A stretch of DNA of 10,081 bases from Saccoglossus kowalevskii. Taxonomy: Eukaryota > Hemichordata > Enteropneusta > Harrimaniidae. The notes beneath the pieces are model-generated. The model saw only the letters and a list, made by a program, of their open reading frames with translations. It was not told the origin of the DNA and searched no databases. Positions 1 to 7,587 of this stretch are shown one piece after another. A program made the translations under genes and the position numbers. Location: positions 218,311 through 228,391 of the forward strand of contig NW_003122411.1 of NCBI RefSeq assembly GCF_000003605.2. The letters are read 5' to 3'. How positions within the stretch are numbered: position 1 is the stretch's first letter; each line of letters opens with the position of its first letter.

Positions 1-327
1 TAAACAAGACACACCTACTGTATTTGGATTGCACCAAGAGAAATCACTGGAAAAACACCAAGATTAGAACATCCATTAACACACAGAATAAACCCACAGG
101 TACACAGCCGCTAAGTAGTAAACAAAAGACCACATGTTGGTCTCACCTCTGACCCAGGTGATTACGCCCTCAAACAGGGAGCACCTGAGAAAAATAATAT
201 TTAAAAAATTTCATTGGTTCTTGCTGGGCATTTAAATTGAGGGCTACGAGCAGCCATTGGTTAATTAGTGGCATGAGACCTTCAAGGCAGCACGCTTAAC
301 CCTTTCGTTCACAGGTTGGGAGATAAA
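1..327. other. Non-coding flank, no gene recognised
   Basis: No convincing coding exon, RNA gene or mobile element was seen here. Two inverted CCAAT-box-like ATTGG motifs (in TCATTGGTTC near 211-220 and CCATTGGTTAATT near 254-266) lie about 45 bases apart. The stretch lies downstream of the minus-strand zinc-finger-like frame at 328-639, so it may be intron or 3' flank of that gene if the gene is real. Confidence 0.4.
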
Positions 328-639
328 CTATAGTTCCATGGAATGACTGACAATTTCACGCCACTGTTTTACATTATTGGCGGATTTTTCTGCGCTATCA
401 ATCTTTCTCTTACAAACTAGACATAGATGAGACGACAGAGTCGCTCCTTTCACAACGTCGCACTGGATCAAATTGGAAAGACGATTTCCATAAGTTATCC
501 CTCCTGCTTTTCCTGGCTTGAATAAATTCACACACGACTTTAACTGTCCACAAACTCGAAGACTACACGAACACAGTCTACAATAGTCGTTCGCAACAAT
601 ATGTATGTATTTCTTCGGTGTACTGATGCACGAATGCAC
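328..639 (-). CDS. Cysteine-rich ZAD-like zinc-finger N-terminal frame (putative, possibly partial)
   Basis: An open minus-strand frame of 103 codons, from an ATG at 637-639 to a TAG at 328-330. Seen directly: a CxxC pair at residues 20 and 23 (CRLC), the phrase VNLF near residues 37-40, then LCLVC with a second CxxC at residues 73 and 76 followed by KRKIDSAEKSANNVKQW. The order CRxC, short hydrophobic segment, about 50 residues, CxxCxxKI and then a helix resembles the N-terminal ZAD-type zinc-binding module of animal zinc-finger proteins, which usually mediates dimerisation. No C2H2 fingers or BTB domain follow in the window, so the frame could be a first exon spliced to sequence beyond the left edge, or a relic. 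A damaged related copy near 1150 shows this module has been duplicated locally. The family assignment is tentative; a chance frame is the alternative. Confidence 0.42.
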   Translation of the reverse strand: MHSCISTPKKYIHIVANDYCRLCSCSLRVCGQLKSCVNLFKPGKAGGITYGNRLSNLIQCDVVKGATLSSHLCLVCKRKIDSAEKSANNVKQWREIVSHSMEL

Positions 640-1083
640 CTAGCTGCGGTTCCGTAGCTCTTTGGTGCGACCTACAATTGAATTTCGCCCTAACAATTTC
701 ATTTGGACGTCTTTTTTTTAATTTTGTTGTTGTACGTCGAACATACGGCCCTATGGGCCGGCCAAAGTCAGTCACGTAAATAATGCGGTCGGCAACAAAG
801 GGCTATGATTCCACAGCTAGAATGCACCGTGACACGGTGTTTCTCGGGTGTCGCCATCGCTGAGAATGTCGCCGGCGCAATTTTTCACCCAACTCGCGAT
901 TCTGTTTTGCAACATTTTATCAATATTCCCTTTGACAAAATCGCCGACAAAAGCACCGCTTTGCTGATCTTTTGTTCTATAATTCTTAATGCAAACACCG
1001 ACCCTAGTAGTAATTAGTAACGTCGCCTAGTACATATGAACGGTCGTCATTGCAAATCGAACATCCTTTTGAAATTTGGACAT
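640..1083. other. Probable upstream region of the minus-strand zinc-finger frame
   Basis: No gene is recognised with confidence. Open frames exist on both strands (plus 805-1017, minus about 810-1010) but neither has a motif I can name. The minus frame around 890-930 contains MLQN, which also appears in the decayed zinc-finger-like copy further right, so it may be another very degraded relative. Evidence is too thin for a gene call. Confidence 0.3.
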
Positions 1084-1290
1084 CGGGCAGGCGATTTCAA
1101 GGCACCGCACTTAAATATTAGCAACATATTTTTCTGAGCGGTTGTTTATTCTCTTTCAAACGAGACATAAATGTGACGACATAGTCAATCCCTTATCCAC
1201 CGCTAAGAATGCCGCAATGTTTCGTTCGTTTTGCAACATGCCACAAATCGTCGAAAAAAACACCACTTCGACGGAAGCTTGCGTAATAAG
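1084..1290 (-). pseudogene. Decayed partial copy of the ZAD-like zinc-finger exon
   Basis: Bases 1150-1184 match 406-440 at 30 of 35 positions, same orientation and no gaps. On the minus strand the copy reads LTMSSHLCLV, then a stop, then KRINN, where the intact frame at 328-639 reads ATLSSHLCLV, C, KRIDS. The stop (TGA, the complement of 1156-1158) replaces the second cysteine of the CxxC pair. The reading continues as RSEKYVANI before another stop, aligning loosely with the intact helix. Upstream the frame stays open for tens of codons but the first CxxC is not recognisable. The lost metal ligand and stop indicate a pseudogene fragment or a relic of a dispersed repeat. Outer limits are approximate. 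Confidence 0.5.
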
Positions 1291-1779
1291 GGGGTTAAAA
1301 CAAGAAAACAAATGCCATGTTTAATACATATCGACCTGTTTTACTTGCGAAAGATAACGGAACATGAACTCGTTTCGTGCGACTTCGGAACCCGAAGGAA
1401 CACACCAACAACGTTGAATTTACCCGCTATCTTCCAAATATGGTATATTAATTTATTCAGTTGTTTATTTAGAGTGACGTCCGCGGTCGAATGCGATTGG
1501 CTATCGATGTCAGTGCAAAGGTCATATGAATATTAAAATTAAGTGGGCGGAAGGAAAATTGTATAGGAGACAAGCTGGAGTCTCGTGTGGCGATAGCGAT
1601 AACACCGGGACGAATGGTCTGGGGTAGCCAACTTGGAAAACCTGGGAAATTTATAAATAATTATATAATGATAAGAAGAATACCTTTGTTGCGCTGAGAG
1701 TATCTACAATGAACATCCAGCTTTCTGTCGCTCAGAGCACACATTGGAATACCAGCCTGCTATTCTTATTTTTATAAAT
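1291..1779. other. Intergenic stretch without a recognised gene
   Basis: Short frames only. A GGGCGG GC-box-like motif occurs near 1544-1549. I see no splice-supported exon, RNA gene or clear repeat in this stretch. Confidence 0.3.
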
Positions 1780-1999
1780 CGCGCCCTCTCATGGTGAAAC
1801 GATTCCACGACGTCGCAATGGCGTAAATAAAAAAGGCAATGTGATTTAAACTCGGCAACTGTGTTTGATTGTGTAGTTGTTAGTCATCTAGAATATAGTG
1901 AAATTTACCTCAAAACATAATATTCATTATTGAACGACTACAATATATCGACGATTTGAACATTTACGTCATAGAAGCTCTTCGTCACTAGAGGGCGCG
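1780..1999. repeat. Inverted pair of CGCGCCCTCT motifs (possible small element)
   Basis: CGCGCCCTCT at 1780-1789 is the exact reverse complement of AGAGGGCGCG at 1990-1999, giving a span of about 220 bases. Similarity carries a little further inward with mismatches (CTCATGGTGAA on the left, CTAGTGACGAA on the complemented right). Ends resembling CACTAGAGGGCGC are common on dispersed elements in animal genomes, so a short non-autonomous transposon is plausible. Only the 10-base arms are exact. Confidence 0.35.
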
Positions 2000-2142
2000 C
2001 CATATAGGAGAGGTTTGTAGGTTTTCCAATATATATGTCTAATGTTTAGATAATGAATATGAGAAAACCCAATTTTTATTATTTGATCCTGCATTGTTTT
2101 TATCTCCTGAGTCACCACGTCTAATTAGTAATTAGCACTTTG

Positions 2143-2146
<4 letters not shown>

Positions 2147-2174
<28 letters not shown>
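2147..2174. repeat. (TA)14 microsatellite
   Basis: Fourteen uninterrupted TA dinucleotides follow a short T run. This is an ordinary simple repeat about 330 bases upstream of the PhnZ-like start codon and is likely length-polymorphic. Confidence 0.95.
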
Positions 2175-2507
2175 GATATTGTGCATGATTAATAATAAAA
2201 ACTTATAAAGTTGTGTAAACAAGACGATGTCCGCCCCATAAACTGGCGAGTCGAAATTATCACGACACTTTATCTCGTGACCTATCAGTCACTTTAGCGT
2301 AAAAGCTACACATATCGTAAACGGTACTCGTGTATCGACCATCTGTGATGGCTGTCGCAACACACTGACAGATTCACTGAGCACGAAACGAAGTGAACAC
2401 CCGTGTTCTGCTCCCGGGTCGACAGTGATATTTAACGTACACACCAGGCGTACACACGTACACGCGCTACAGCACAACTCAGGTGTGTCTAGTCGGTTTC
2501 TTTGAAA
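2175..2507 (+). promoter_or_regulatory. Putative promoter and 5' UTR of the PhnZ-like gene
   Basis: This stretch directly precedes the start codon at 2508 and is richer in G, C and CpG than the DNA around it, as animal promoters and first exons often are. No TATA box is evident in the last 200 bases, so a TATA-less start is likely. The transcription start cannot be placed. The start codon context is AAAATGG, favourable by Kozak rules (A at -3, G at +4). Confidence 0.4.
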
Positions 2508-2673
2508 ATGGAAGACGCGTCAACTAAAGCGAGAATCGAATCCACGACCGACGAGGTGTTCGCTTTATATCGTAAACATGGCGATGTGGACTATATCGGT
2601 GAACCAGTGACGCAAAGTGAACATGCCGTTGCAATGTGCTATGCTGGCCAACAAAGATGGATATCCCGAGGAG
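2508..2673 (+). other. PhnZ-like exon 1 (contains one surplus base)
   Basis: Starts at an ATG in strong context and ends before GTAAGG, a good donor. The first frame gives MEDASTKARIE through GDVDYIGEPVTQSEHA, including the substrate-side Tyr and Glu and the first metal His. After that the same frame loses family resemblance, while the frame one base later reads LQCAMLANKDGYPEE and joins exon 2 (VILGALFHDIGH) perfectly in phase. Exon length is 166; removing one base gives 165, a phase-0 exon as exon 2 requires. The surplus base lies within 2625-2630, most simply the G at 2628. Confidence 0.85.
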
Positions 2674-5600
2674 GTAAGGAGACAACCATATGAAATTATG
2701 GGGGTGGCTGCATGAATGTGAGCAACGAACGAAATTTTTCCCGGTATCTTATCTATGCATTTTTATTTTTCTTAAATGTGCCGACATTTCTTCCCTTGCT
2801 ATTTAGAATCGAAATCAGAGCGCGACAGAACTGCAGATATCAACACATTATCTGAAATCTGCAATTTAATGTTTTTAGGGGCATTTAGTGGGCATAGCAC
2901 TAAACTGTATGTCCTGTGACAGTCACGTCACGAAGACACTGAGGTCACTGAGAGGTCACGATGACTTGAACTGGGGGAATTGATTTTCGCAATCATGCTG
3001 TAGTAATACTTTTTATTCTTGACTTGTGAGACAAGCACTAGAACAATATTAAAAATTATTTTTATATTTTATTTAAATTAATATTTTATGGTCAGATACA
3101 GGCCAGATAAAAACTAAATCTTGTGTAGTAAAAACACACATAAAAGATAGATTTGAGCATGTTTACATTTGGTTTTATATGTCTGTCCCATATTGATTTA
3201 TATCGCACAATTGTAGACAGGGGGATTAGATTAACCTTTTCACCACCAGACTTTCTCAAAAAAAAAATGTTTGTACTTTTTTTTTTTTTTATATTCTTCA
3301 ATATTTCTGGATCTTTATAATTTTAGAGCCAACAGAATTTCAGATTTTACTCAAAAAATTTGATGGTTTTTGTTTTCAGACTATAAACAGGGCTATTTTG
3401 TGATGAAAAGAGGGAACTGGTGGTGGTGAAAAGTTTGAGTGAGAGGGTCGTCACCTAAGTCCCAAGCGATGATAACAACACACACTTTTAATAACGCAAC
3501 GGCTCATGAGTAGGCGCTTGTTTGTAGACAATGACACACTATGGCCACAGTCAGCTGGCGTACACGTGATAATAAAATAAATACAATATTTATTTTTATT
3601 TATTTACTTTCCTGGGGTATTTGAAACCAAAAATTTTCATTCCAGCTCAGCAGCCAATCAGCGACAGCCTAACAGTCAGATGACAATTTCGGTTTTAAAT
3701 ACCCCAGGAAAGTGTTCTATGTTCTTCGTGTAATTAGGTTTTCGTATGCAAGGGATTTTTTCCTCACAAAAACGCCGAATTTGGTCGAATTTTTTTATCA
3801 GTTGGCTTAATATAATCCCAACGGATCGTATTTTTGTGAAAGATTGGTATCTTTGTCCATATTTGTAGGAATCTGAAAACGCGTTTCACAACTTGTCCCT
3901 TATTTAGTTTATGCTGCATTCAATATGGCGGCCCCCATATAGTAAATATCGTATTTATTTTATTATCATGTTTGCGCCAACTGACTGTGACTATGGCCAT
4001 CTGACACATGCGCAGGTGACGACTCTCCCGTTTTAATATTATTTATAAAAGAATCTTCAACTATGGCGTCATGTAATGTATAATAATTTAGAAAATCTAT
4101 ATTGTGATAAATTTCTTTCCTATTTTATCAAGGTTGAATGTCACAAATAACTTTTAACGTTTAAGGTTGTTTAAATAAGGGGTAATGATCTATCTCAAAT
4201 TTTTTAGTCAACACAAAATAATTTTAGAGAAAATATTTTTTTCAGATTTTTAACGTCGTAGAAAAGAAAAATATTTCTGGTCAACTCCAAAATGAGTGTG
4301 AATGCGTAATTTTTTTAATTTTTTAATTTTTTTATATAAGTGTTTTTATTTATTTTTTCTAAATTTCTGACAAAAACCTTAAAAAAGCCAGGATGCACAT
4401 CATAACTGATGAACATGATGACCAGAAACATAAATATTTCTTGTGTGGCCTTAATACTACCGGTGCATATTAGTTTTGTCAAGTGGATAATGTTTTCACA
4501 GACAAAGTACCAATTATGCTTCTACTATTTTTAGCAACATTTCTAATGTTTGCTGGTAAAAACCGCAACATCATAGCCTCAAATCATATGCATATGGAGA
4601 ATATATTTTCAAATTAGATTTGTCAGAAGTAAACCTTAAAAATAAAAAATAAATTAATCTTTCAAATAAAATAATACCAGATCTAATTTATGATTTTGAT
4701 TCATATAATCCAAGTTTTACCCGGTTGATCACTGTAAGGTGAAAATAATAGTACATGTATTGTTTTTACATGTTCCGCAGGTAATTTTGGGCGCACTATT
4801 TCACGATATTGGCCATGTGCTTGGAATAGACAGAGGAATGCAGAGAATGATTACGGGTGATGTTCAACTTGGAACAGCTGATCACGACATCGTAGGTGAA
4901 GATTACCTAAAAAACCTTGGTTTTCCATCAAGTGTAACAGATATTGTGAGAGGGCATGTTAGTGCTAAGAGGTACCTTGTCGCTACAGACAAGAAGTATA
5001 ATGATAGTAAGTTCAATTCTCATTTTTTGTATAATCACTTCAGAATGGTATTCTCAGTGTATTTTGACATACAAGAGAAATGATTAAAGTCAAAGAAGCA
5101 ATATGGATCTTGATGAAAACGTGATTTATCAAAAAATTCAGCACAAAAACATGCCAGTATTTGTTTTTCATCATTGCATTGAATAAATATTGTTTGTTGC
5201 CAAAACTATATAAAATGTGTTTTTTATCAAGATGCAATCACACAGTTAGAGGCATCACCTACCTGTTAGCCACATCATCCACCTATTGTCTGCATCGCCC
5301 TACAGTTAATTGCATCACCCAGTAGTTAGCTGCATCACCCAGTATTTAACTGCATCACCCTCCAATTATCTACATCACCCAGTAGTAGTCGCATCACCCA
5401 CCAATTATCTACATCACCCAGTAGTAGTTGCATCACCCACCAATTATCTACATCACCCAGTAGTAGTTGCATCACCCGCTAGTTAGCTGCATCACCCACC
5501 AGTTAGTTGCATCACCCACCAATTATCTACATCACCCAGTAGTAGTTGCATCACCCACCAATTATCTACATCACCCAGTAGTAGTTGCATCATCCGCTAG

Positions 5601-6517
5601 TTAGCTGCATCACCCACCAGTTAGTTGCATCACACACCAATTATCTACATCACCCAGTAGTTAGTTGCATCACCCACCAGCTAGCCACATCTCTCACTTT
5701 TACTGCTGTGGCTTTTCACAAAATAAACCCTTTTAATTATTCCCATATTAAATAGAAAATTAAGTCCATTTGGTCCAAAATTATCAAAGACATTATGGGA
5801 AAAAATACACCAAAAATTTTGCCAATCAAACGATTAATTTAATGCAAACTATGAATTTAAATTTGATTTTTAGGCACTCAGTGAGTTTAAGAGTTTGTTC
5901 ATCCTTGAAGGTCAATTAGCACTGTAGGTAGTCTATTGACTAAGAACCACAAGTACTCCCAAAATGAAATGTGTGAAAAAGTCAAGATCATAGCAGTATA
6001 TCTACTTTTAATATTTCAGATTAAAAAATATAATTTTTACACACTTTTTTGTTTTTATCTTGTTTTGAGATTAATGTTTCACGTACTGTAGAATACTTTA
6101 TTTTCGCTTGGAATTTATTTTCACTATTTATTAATAAAATCCAGCGAATATACTTTGTTTCTTATATTTCACATTCAACTCATCAAAAATCAGTGAAAAT
6201 ATATTCCAAACCAAAACACCCAAAAAGCTTTTTCAGTGAAAATTAATTTCAGCTGAGATAAAGTATTCTACAGTACACACAATCAATAATACCTTTTATT
6301 TTCAGACTTAACCGTGGCCAGTAAAATGACTCTGGTTCATCAAGGGGGTCCCATGACCAGAGAAGAAGCTGATGAGTTTGAGAAGAATCCTAATTTTGAG
6401 GCGATATTGAAGATGCGACATTGGGATGAATCTGCTAAAGATCCATATGTCAAAATGAACCAAATATTGGACTATGTTGAATTGTGTAAAAGGGTCTTGA
6501 AAAATAATCTGAAGTGA
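2508..6517 (+). CDS. PhnZ/TmpB-like HD-domain di-iron oxygenase, three exons, with a frameshift in exon 1
   Basis: Exons 2508-2673, 4781-5006 and 6306-6517 give about 200 residues if one surplus base near 2628 is ignored. Known family: PhnZ and TmpB cut the C-P bond of 1-hydroxylated aminoethyl- or trimethylaminoethyl-phosphonates with O2, releasing phosphate and glycine or glycine betaine. Seen here, in joined numbering: Tyr29 and Glu32 (DYIGE), His39 (QSEH), His63-Asp64 (FHDIGH), His90 (ADHD), His114 (RGHV) and Asp171 (RHWDES). I recall the PhnZ ligands as Y24, E27, H34, H58, D59, H80, H104 and D161; the offsets here are a constant +5 up to Asp64 and +10 afterwards. The C-terminal QGGPM and WDESAK phrases also fit the family. 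No signal peptide is seen, so a cytosolic protein is likely. Exact substrate unknown. The extra base means the sequence as given would truncate the protein in exon 2. Confidence 0.85.
2942..2958 (+). promoter_or_regulatory. Perfect DR5 nuclear-receptor motif (AGGTCA-n5-AGGTCA)
   Basis: Two exact AGGTCA half-sites (2942-2947 and 2953-2958) in direct orientation are separated by five bases, CTGAG. This is the consensus arrangement for RAR/RXR retinoic acid response elements. It lies in intron 1, about 435 bases after the start codon. Just upstream (2917-2935) are further GTCAC and ACGTCA motifs. Function is inference only; the match to the consensus is exact. Confidence 0.5.
3236..3433. repeat. 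Short inverted repeat, CTTTTCACCACCA
   Basis: CTTTTCACCACCA at 3236-3248 is the reverse complement of TGGTGGTGAAAAG at 3421-3433, an exact 13-base pair about 170 bases apart. It lies just left of the larger foldback element and may be part of an older or nested element. A run of T residues (about 3278-3290) lies between the arms. Confidence 0.4.
3541..4000. mobile_element. Foldback/MITE-like element with about 52-base terminal inverted repeats
   Basis: The left arm 3541-3592 and the reverse complement of the right arm 3943-4000 match at 47 of 52 positions, with a single 6-base gap near the outer end. They share ATGGCC, ACAGTCAG and TGATAATAAAATAAATAC. The element may extend outward: GTCGTCACCT occurs left of the arm (near 3447-3456) and as its complement right of it (near 4014-4023). 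No transposase frame lies inside, so it is non-autonomous. A second hairpin, 3606-3713, is nested within it. Target-site duplications could not be identified. Confidence 0.7.
3606..3713. repeat. Nested 23-base inverted repeat inside the foldback element
   Basis: ACTTTCCTGGGGTATTTGAAACC at 3606-3628 pairs with 3691-3713 at 22 of 23 positions, with a 62-base loop that contains a CCAAT motif (AGCCAATCAGCG). It is a strong potential hairpin placed next to the left arm of the larger element, so it may be a second element inserted into the first, or a sub-terminal repeat of it. Confidence 0.75.
4781..5006 (+). other. PhnZ-like exon 2
   Basis: 226 bases between acceptor TTCCGCAG (to 4780) and donor GTAAGT (from 5007). 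Encodes VILGALFHDIGHVLG with the HD metal pair, GTADHDIVGEDYLKNLGF with the next His, and IVRGHVSAKRYLVATDKKY with another metal His and the conserved HVxAKRYL phrase of this family. It ends in phase 1 after the first base of an Asn codon. The three metal-ligand positions in this exon are intact and its intended frame has no stops. In the frame forced by the exon 1 surplus base, a TGA appears at 4858-4860. Confidence 0.9.
5231..5690. repeat. Minisatellite of 19-20-base units, about 23 copies
   Basis: Units begin with TGCATCACCC or TACATCACCC and end in variable tails: ACCAATTATC, AGTAGTAGT, GCTAGTTAGC or ACCAGTTAGT. I count about 23 units; the first few (5231-5300) and last are diverged. From about 5375 the tails alternate ACCAATTATC and AGTAGTAGT, a 39-base dimer. 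A larger block of six units starting at 5468 begins again at 5586, a 118-base higher-order period. The sequence is C-rich with few G on this strand. It is not a CRISPR array because there are no unique spacers. Confidence 0.93.
6084..6275. mobile_element. TA-flanked MITE-like element (Tc1/mariner style ends)
   Basis: GTACTGTAGAATACTTTA at 6083-6100 is the exact reverse complement of 6259-6276 (18 of 18). With mismatches the arms extend to about 43 bases (6083-6125 and 6234-6276, about 34 of 43). Read as TA-CTGTAGAATAC...GTATTCTACAG-TA, the ends fit an insertion at a TA dinucleotide, as Tc1/mariner-type MITEs do, with an element of about 188 bases. The interior is AT-rich with no transposase. 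The right end stops 30 bases before exon 3, so it abuts the splice acceptor region. Confidence 0.72.
6306..6517 (+). other. PhnZ-like exon 3 (C-terminus and stop)
   Basis: Begins after TTTTCAG and completes the split Asn codon: NLTVASKMTLVHQGGPM, then a helix-rich stretch and MRHWDESAKDPY, whose Asp is the final metal ligand by family position. It ends LKNNLK with TGA at 6515-6517. The QGGPM phrase and the WD.SAK motif are typical of PhnZ/TmpB-like HD proteins. Both splice phase and motif order agree with exon 2. Confidence 0.9.
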
Positions 6518-6597
6518 TGTAGATGGATAATATTAAAAGTATGTTTTAATGTAATTATGTAAATTGGATAAATCTATATTGATGAAAATAGAAACAC

Positions 6598-6665
6598 ATT
6601 AAAAGTGATCTTCTATATTCCATGCAATGAGTTTAGTCTGTCTGTGTGTTTGTCTGTCTGTGTGG
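6598..6665 (+). terminator. Probable poly(A) signal and GU-rich downstream element
   Basis: ATTAAA at 6598-6603, a common variant hexamer, is followed 30-60 bases later by a TG-rich run (GTCTGTCTGTGTGTTTGTCT and on, about 6632-6665). This spacing suits cleavage near 6615-6625, giving a 3' UTR of roughly 100 bases. Another ATTAAA at 6532-6537 lacks such a downstream element. Confidence 0.6.
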
Positions 6666-7587
6666 CTGTACAAAACTTTTGTTTCTGAAGGAGTTTCAGG
6701 CCTAATTAAAAATTGTCATCTTCTCCATGTCATAAAGATACAAAATATTTAAAAAAAAACAATAAGGGAACATTTTTTTGAGAAATGAGAGCCTGATATT
6801 TTTTTTGTTTTTTGTTTTTTCACTGGTCAATTTCTATGAGGAGCTATTTAGTTCTGAAAATGTTGCTAGATGAAAGATGATAGAAAAAGTCATATACCGA
6901 TATAATAAGTTTTCCCTGTGATAATAGTTTTTCATAGCCGGAATATACAAAGGGAAATATTTCAGTAACATGCTTAATAGTGTAAAACGTATGTTAATTT
7001 GTTCAAATCAGTGTAAGTTGTTGAAATGTTGCATTGTGGGTAGAGATGAACTGTGTTTGTATACCAGGGAGCAGGTAAGCCCTGTTGGCTGTATCGCAGT
7101 CCCTCTATCCCTCTATAGAGAGACTGTGGCTGTATGAAACGATACTTGCACAGTGCTCTCAAGAAATGTGACATATTCAAATATCATTTTAAAAAGGGAC
7201 TGCTCAATCCCAGGGATTGGACCAAATGCTCATGGGTAATTTAAAATCCAAAACTTACACAAAATATGTTGGCAGTCCCAAATTGACAAGGTCAAGCAAA
7301 AATCAAATTTGAAACTGACACTAATTTGCTGGGCTTATAAATTCCCCCCCCCCCCCCGCAGTTGTCAAGGTCAGTTGAAGGTTAAGTCTAAAACTGCTAT
7401 TTCATTGGTTGAGCATAAAGACCTTCCCCCTCCCCAAAAAAACTCTCTATTTGACCGAGGTTCGTGTTTGAAACTTGGATTATGTACAATTGACTGGCAA
7501 TAAACGACCATTGTTTAAAATTCATTTATTTATTTAGTATTTTGCTCGTAAGACCGTAATTAAAAACAATAGGAACACATAACACTA
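6666..7587. other. Intergenic region between the two genes
   Basis: No exon was recognised. It holds T runs (6799-6820), a local inverted repeat near 7098-7128 (CAGTCCCTCTAT with ATAGAGAGACTG), GGGACTGC at 7196-7203 with its rough complement GGCAGTCCC at 7271-7279, and a C14 homopolymer (7344-7357). The 7190-7440 stretch has a repeat-like look with recurring CAAGGTCA phrases, but I cannot assign a family. Confidence 0.4.
7344..7357. repeat. Poly-C tract of 14
   Basis: Uninterrupted run of 14 C residues, a simple homopolymer liable to length error in sequencing. Confidence 0.9.

Larger units (their letters stand above)
2674..4780 (+). other. Intron 1 of the PhnZ-like gene
   Basis: Donor GTAAGG at 2674 and acceptor TTCCGCAG ending at 4780; 2,107 bases, AT-rich. 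It holds a DR5 motif (2942-2958), a T-run near 3278-3290, a small CTTTTCACCACC inverted pair (3236-3433) and a foldback element (3541-4000). From about 4001 to 4770 I see only AT-rich sequence with short T and A runs and no exon. Confidence 0.8.
5007..6305 (+). other. Intron 2 of the PhnZ-like gene
   Basis: Donor GTAAGT at 5007 and acceptor TTTTCAG ending at 6305; 1,299 bases. It contains a minisatellite (5231-5690) and a TA-flanked inverted-repeat element (6084-6275). The stretch 5691-6083 is AT-rich with no exon seen. The protein is already full length for the family, so no missing exon is needed. Confidence 0.85.

Noticed and set aside
578-775. Minus-strand 65-codon frame rich in Arg and Lys
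   Set aside because: It overlaps the start of the zinc-finger-like frame in another phase and has no family motif. It could at most be a 5' leader frame.
805-1017. Plus-strand open frame of 70 codons
   Set aside because: No recognisable domain, no splice support, and it overlaps a minus-strand frame that is equally open. Treated as chance.
2622-2630. Programmed ribosomal frameshift in the PhnZ-like exon 1
   Set aside because: There is no slippery heptamer (GCCGTTG is not one) and no clear downstream structure. A surplus base by error, allele or recent mutation is simpler.
2884-2904. TTTAGTG and CACTAAA palindrome
   Set aside because: Seven-base arms are expected by chance in a window of this size.
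5231-5690. Possible CRISPR array
   Set aside because: The repeated units are directly contiguous with no unique spacers, and the surroundings are eukaryotic. It is a minisatellite.
7021-7180. A SINE or tRNA-derived element
   Set aside because: No convincing A-box and B-box pair or cloverleaf could be found, although local repeats such as GGCTGTAT occur.
7309-7503. Plus-strand frame with proline runs
   Set aside because: The prolines come from the C14 tract and a CCCCCTCCCC stretch; no domain or splice support.
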